Shown here: piece after piece, positions 14,052-16,660 of the stretch
Layout: the number at the start of each line of letters is the position of its first letter
Numbering within the stretch: the stretch's first letter is position 1
Assembly (NCBI GenBank): GCA_023416275.1
Contig: JAEZIB010000170.1
Location: forward strand, 1 to 16,660
Length of the DNA stretch: 16,660 nucleotides
From: Bacillota bacterium
GTDB lineage: Bacteria > Bacillota > Clostridia > Acetivibrionales > DSM-1351
Direction of reading: 5' to 3'
Notes under the pieces: generated by a model
What the model saw: only the letters and a program-made list of their open reading frames with translations
Database searches by the model: none
What the model was told of the DNA's origin: nothing
Translations under genes and position numbers: made by a program

Positions 14052-14855
14052 ATTACGAAAATTTCGTTTTCTACGCTCGGTTGTCCAAACTGGAGTTGGG
14101 AAGACATGCTTTCAACTGCAAAGGATATTGGGTTTGATGGTATTGAAATCAGAGGTATTGAAAATGAGATGTATGCACCAAGAATAAAACAATTTACTGC
14201 TGAAGATATTGAGCTGACGAAGAAAAAAGTTGCAAAAATAGGTCTTGAAATTCCATGTTTGTCTTCTGCTTGTTTTTTATTTGATAAAGCAAATATAGAA
14301 AAGCAATTGCAAGAGGGGTTTGATTATATTGAGCTTGCTGCAAAGCTAGAGACCCCATATGTTAGAGTGTTAGGGGATGCTCAGTCTAAGCCTGGCGAGG
14401 TAGATATAGACTTTGTAATTGAAAATTTAAAGAAGCTGGCAGAGAGGGCTAATTATAAAGGTGTAAAGCTTTTGATAGAAACGAATGGTGTATTTGCAAA
14501 TTCTCAGGTTATGAAGGCTCTAATTGAAACTGTCAATTCTAATAGTGTAGGAGTGCTTTGGGATGTTCATCATCCAATTAGGTTTTTTAATGAAACAGTA
14601 GAGTATACTTTTGAAAATTTAAAGGAGCACATTTGTTTTTTACATGTTAAGGATTCATTGGTCACTGATGATATTATAAAGTATAAAATGATGGGATATG
14701 GAGATATTCCAATAAAAACCGTTATAAGGTTGTTAAAGGAAAATGACTACAAGGGTTATATCTCAATTGAGTGGTTAAAGAGATGGTACATTGATTTAGA
14801 AGAGCCAGAAATAGTTTTTTCACATTTCGCGGGTTATATGAAAGGCTTAATTTAG
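14052..14855 (+). CDS. Sugar-phosphate isomerase/epimerase-like TIM-barrel protein
   Basis: Xylose-isomerase-like TIM barrel (AP endonuclease 2 family), about 267 aa, probably a metal-dependent sugar or inositol-type isomerase or epimerase in the cytosol; the substrate is unknown. With residue 1 at 14052, the strand-1 motif KISFSTLGCPNWSWEDML comes at the N-terminus, followed by FDGIEIRG. The likely metal ligands are Glu143 (LIETNG), Asp171 (LWDVHHP), His198 (FLHVKD) and Glu240 (ISIEW), a full set. The start is odd: GGAGG (14042-14046) is well placed only for ATT 14052 or ACG 14055. ATG 14022 lacks an SD and adds ten residues not expected in the family; GTG 14046 overlaps the SD. No operon partners hint at the pathway. 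Confidence 0.85.
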   Translation: MTKISFSTLGCPNWSWEDMLSTAKDIGFDGIEIRGIENEMYAPRIKQFTAEDIELTKKKVAKIGLEIPCLSSACFLFDKANIEKQLQEGFDYIELAAKLETPYVRVLGDAQSKPGEVDIDFVIENLKKLAERANYKGVKLLIETNGVFANSQVMKALIETVNSNSVGVLWDVHHPIRFFNETVEYTFENLKEHICFLHVKDSLVTDDIIKYKMMGYGDIPIKTVIRLLKENDYKGYISIEWLKRWYIDLEEPEIVFSHFAGYMKGLI

Positions 14856-14885
14856 GGCTTGCTGAGTCATAGTACTTAACTTTCT

Positions 14886-14928
14886 CCAATAATTGCTTAC
14901 ACTTATGACTGTTTAGCTTAATAAAGAG
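14886..14928. repeat. Degenerate dispersed repeat, copy 4
   Basis: CC-AATAATTGCTT-ACTTAT-TTAATAA aligns with 8955-8995, sharing ATAATTGCTT exactly and ACTTA and TTAATAA in the same order with small gaps. It follows the isomerase stop by 30 bases. Confidence 0.35.
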
Positions 14929-14935
14929 CTCTTGT

Positions 14936-14965
14936 ATTCAGGTGGGGTTTTTACTCCATCTGAAT
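14936..14965 (+). terminator. Terminator-like hairpin after the isomerase gene
   Basis: ATTCAGGTGGGG (14936-14947) pairs with CTCCATCTGAAT (14954-14965) over 12 positions, two of them G-U. The loop is T-rich, but the bases after the stem are not a T-run. It lies 81 bases after the isomerase stop. Confidence 0.5.
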
Positions 14966-15236
14966 AGTGTTATCTCAAACACAAAAAATTCTGTATTTTA
15001 ATTCTCTATTTTATTATATTATTTGGTTAAGATATGCTTTCAACAGATTCGGTAAGCCTCATACAGGGCCCTTCATTAGCTAGATCTCATAATTTTTTGA
15101 AATGAGTAAGCATAATCTCTAATTTACTTTTAATATTTCCAAACTATATTTCCTATCTGCTCAGCAAGGCCAAATTAATTATCTCAGTAAAATAGAATTA
15201 ATGTTATGAGGAATCAGAGTAGATTAGGGAAATAAA

Positions 15237-15266
15237 TTGAGAATATATGGAATTATATGGTATTAT
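15237..15266 (+). promoter_or_regulatory. Promoter of the lipoprotein gene
   Basis: -35 TTGAGA (15237-15242), an 18-base spacer and an extended -10, TGG-TATTAT (hexamer 15261-15266). The leader would be about 27 bases, with SD AGGAG at 15288-15292. Confidence 0.65.
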
Positions 15267-15299
15267 TCTTGCAAATATAAATTTAGCAGGAGTATATAA

Positions 15300-16100
15300 A
15301 TGAAGCGTATAATTCTATACATATTACTATTTTTATTAATTATAGTATCTGGCTGCGAAGAGGAAAAGGCAGTTATTCCAAAGCATGGGGCATCTATGTA
15401 TGATGATTTATCAATTAATCTAAGTAAAACCACTAAAACTTTAGATTTATCTATTGATTCAGGAAATCTCCAAATTTATTGCTGGGATAAAAAAGTTATT
15501 AAACTTGAAGCAAAGCATACTATCAGAGATAATAAAACAAATGAACAATTAGAGGAAATGCTGAAAAAGTACGCCATTATATCTGAAGAAAAGGATAATA
15601 CGTTGTTTTTTACGGTTGAATATGATGGAACAATAAAGAACCCTCAAGACATCTACACCGATATAAAGCTAACAATTCCAAAACAAATAAATATGTTAAA
15701 TATATCTCATCAATTTGGCAGCATTATAATAAGAGATAAATTTGAAGGAGATATAACAGCAGACTTGGATTATGTAAACTCTGAAATAAAGTCACTCAAG
15801 GGACAATTAATATATGAATGTGATAATGGCAATTTAAGAGTAAATACCGGAAGACTATCAAACCAATCCTATGTAGATATTAATTCGGGAAATATTTACA
15901 TAAAAGCTCAATGTCAAGAAAAATCAAAATACTTTTTTAAAACAAAAACTGGAAATATAGAATTGTATTTTCCAGTTAATTCAAACATAAAACTTAGCAG
16001 CACTGGAACAGTTAATAATAATCAGTTTGTTGATAATGAGGGGGATATTGAGGTAGAAGCTTTTGCAAAAATGGGAAATATATCGCTTTATGAGTATTGA
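15300..16100 (+). CDS. DUF4097-like lipoprotein
   Basis: Secreted, membrane-anchored protein of 266 aa. The N-terminus is a lipoprotein signal: basic MKR, a hydrophobic core, and a lipobox ending VSGC with the lipidated Cys19. The rest has no enzyme motif. It is built of repeated short beta strands with a recurring S-G-N or T-G-N turn (DSGNLQIYC, NSGNIYIKAQ, KTGNIELYF, MGNISLYEY), the pattern of the DUF4097 family, which is predicted to fold as a right-handed beta-helix or adhesin-like stack. It probably sits outside the cell membrane; its partner is unknown. ATG 15300 has AGGAG seven bases upstream and its own promoter. In other Firmicutes DUF4097 proteins often sit near envelope-stress genes, but none is seen here. 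Confidence 0.8.
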   Translation: MKRIILYILLFLLIIVSGCEEEKAVIPKHGASMYDDLSINLSKTTKTLDLSIDSGNLQIYCWDKKVIKLEAKHTIRDNKTNEQLEEMLKKYAIISEEKDNTLFFTVEYDGTIKNPQDIYTDIKLTIPKQINMLNISHQFGSIIIRDKFEGDITADLDYVNSEIKSLKGQLIYECDNGNLRVNTGRLSNQSYVDINSGNIYIKAQCQEKSKYFFKTKTGNIELYFPVNSNIKLSSTGTVNNNQFVDNEGDIEVEAFAKMGNISLYEY

Positions 16101-16118
16101 TACACGCGTAGCAAAATA

Positions 16119-16137
16119 ATTTTTTGTAACAAAAAAT
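16119..16137 (+). terminator. Weak AT-only hairpin after the lipoprotein gene
   Basis: ATTTTTTGT (16119-16127) is the inverse complement of ACAAAAAAT (16129-16137). It starts 18 bases after the stop. The stem is almost pure A-T, so a terminator role is uncertain. Confidence 0.25.
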
Positions 16138-16218
16138 AATATTTAAAATATTTCATTTATATTCTAGTATTTTAGTGACAAAAATAATACAAAAAATGAA
16201 AAAAATATTAAAAAAATA

Positions 16219-16248
16219 TTGACAAAATATGAAAAATTGTAATATAAT
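16219..16248 (+). promoter_or_regulatory. Consensus sigma-A promoter of the last gene
   Basis: TTGACA (16219-16224), an 18-base spacer and TATAAT (16243-16248): both hexamers match the consensus exactly. The predicted leader is about 110 bases. I saw no clear riboswitch in it, only a small GTAAAA/TTTTAC dyad near 16311-16323. Confidence 0.85.
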
Positions 16249-16364
16249 GTACACAGATAGTTGCTAATTTTTCTCTTTAAAATCTCGTTAAACAATGTTA
16301 ATTAATTAGGTAAAATTTTTACTTAGTTTTATATACAAATGAAGAAGGAGAAAGGGGAAAAGCA

Positions 16365-16660
16365 ATGGCTCTTATTAAATTATTAATTTTTGATGACGAC
16401 GATGAGTATTCATTTAATCTATGTAATTTTCTAACTCACCATTATTCTGAGACATTACTCGTAAATTATTATAATAATTCTTACAAAATTGAAGAATGGA
16501 TTAAGAAAATAGACCCGGATATAATTCTAGTCTGTGAGAAATATTATAGTCAAATCTGTAATCAATTCAAAAAAAACCTGATGATTCTGACTCCAGGAAC
16601 AAATAGTGCGCATTTGGCAGATGTTCCATCAATCAATAAGTATCAGGATGCAAATCAAAT
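16365..16660 (+). CDS. Partial gene, N-terminal receiver-like domain without phospho-acceptor Asp
   Basis: Open to the window edge; 98 residues are visible. ATG 16365 has GGGG seven bases upstream, with GGAG further up. The start is receiver-like: KLLIFDDDDEYS with the acidic cluster Asp10-Asp13 after strand 1, a strand-3 motif DPDIILVCEKYY (50-61), a strand-4 LMILTPG with Thr77, and Lys92. At the end of strand 3, where the phosphorylated Asp should be, the sequence reads Cys57-Glu58. It is therefore probably a pseudo-receiver. Such domains precede MinD/ParA-like ATPases in TadZ/CpaE-type pilus proteins as well as atypical regulators; what follows here is outside the window, so the function is left open. 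Confidence 0.75.
   Translation, partial: MALIKLLIFDDDDEYSFNLCNFLTHHYSETLLVNYYNNSYKIEEWIKKIDPDIILVCEKYYSQICNQFKKNLMILTPGTNSAHLADVPSINKYQDANQ

Larger units (their letters stand above)
14856..15299. other. 444-base non-coding stretch
   Basis: It holds a degenerate repeat copy (14886-14928), a terminator-like hairpin (14936-14965) and the promoter of the lipoprotein gene (15237-15266). Between 14970 and 15230 I see no gene. A short - strand frame (complement of 15027-15086) reads as 19 protein-like residues, but it is too short to call. Confidence 0.5.

Noticed and set aside
15027..15086. A - strand frame reading 19 protein-like residues (DLANEGPCMRLTESVESIS)
   Set aside because: Too short, bounded by stops on both sides, with no SD or family match I can name. 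It may be a remnant, but this cannot be supported.
1..16660. CRISPR arrays, insertion sequences, tRNA or rRNA genes
   Set aside because: No regularly spaced direct repeats, no transposase-like reading frames and no tRNA cloverleaf or rRNA sequence were recognised anywhere.

Overview
The window reads as a chromosomal piece of a low-GC, Gram-positive anaerobe of the Bacillota, most likely class Clostridia. Reasons: strongly AT-rich intergenic DNA, GGAGG-type ribosome sites, a CIRCE heat-shock operator, a single-chain PurL with a fused glutaminase (Bacillus-type Firmicutes use separate PurS, PurQ and PurL), a VanZ-like protein, and the style of the chemoreceptor and HD-GYP proteins. No genus is claimed. 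I see no mobile element, CRISPR array, rRNA or tRNA.

Layout. (1) 1-2270: htpG (Hsp90) on the + strand behind a perfect CIRCE operator, a sigma-A-like promoter, a leader hairpin and an unusual hairpin lying between a strong Shine-Dalgarno (SD) and the likely start. (2) 2271-4830: a converging two-gene operon on the - strand, an XRE-cupin regulator followed 17 bases later by an AMP-forming acyl-CoA synthetase, ended by a bidirectional terminator hairpin. (3) 5255-7746: a chemoreceptor-type signalling protein with no real extracellular sensor, then an HD-GYP cyclic-di-GMP phosphodiesterase. (4) 7866-8780: a LysR-type regulator on the - strand, divergent from (5) purL (9087-12854), which ends at a strong rho-independent terminator. 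(6) 13166-16100: three single genes separated by long non-coding stretches: a VanZ-like membrane protein, a TIM-barrel sugar-phosphate isomerase/epimerase-like protein, and a DUF4097-like lipoprotein. (7) From 16365 to the edge: the start of a gene with a receiver-like domain that lacks the usual phospho-acceptor Asp, behind a consensus promoter.

These are mostly independent transcription units with housekeeping, stress and signalling roles. The clearest functional pair is the regulator and acyl-CoA synthetase; the chemoreceptor and HD-GYP protein are plausible signalling neighbours.

The most unusual feature is translational. Both htpG and purL carry a near-perfect SD too far upstream of the start (44 and 64 bases), and in both cases a hairpin closed by GTCC/GGAC occupies the gap. 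In htpG the folded hairpin would leave only 5 bases between SD and ATG. A third gene, the isomerase, has a good SD but only ATT or ACG at the expected start. Several intergenic regions also share pieces of a degenerate dispersed repeat. Many start sites given here differ from the longest open frame because an SD supports a shorter one.
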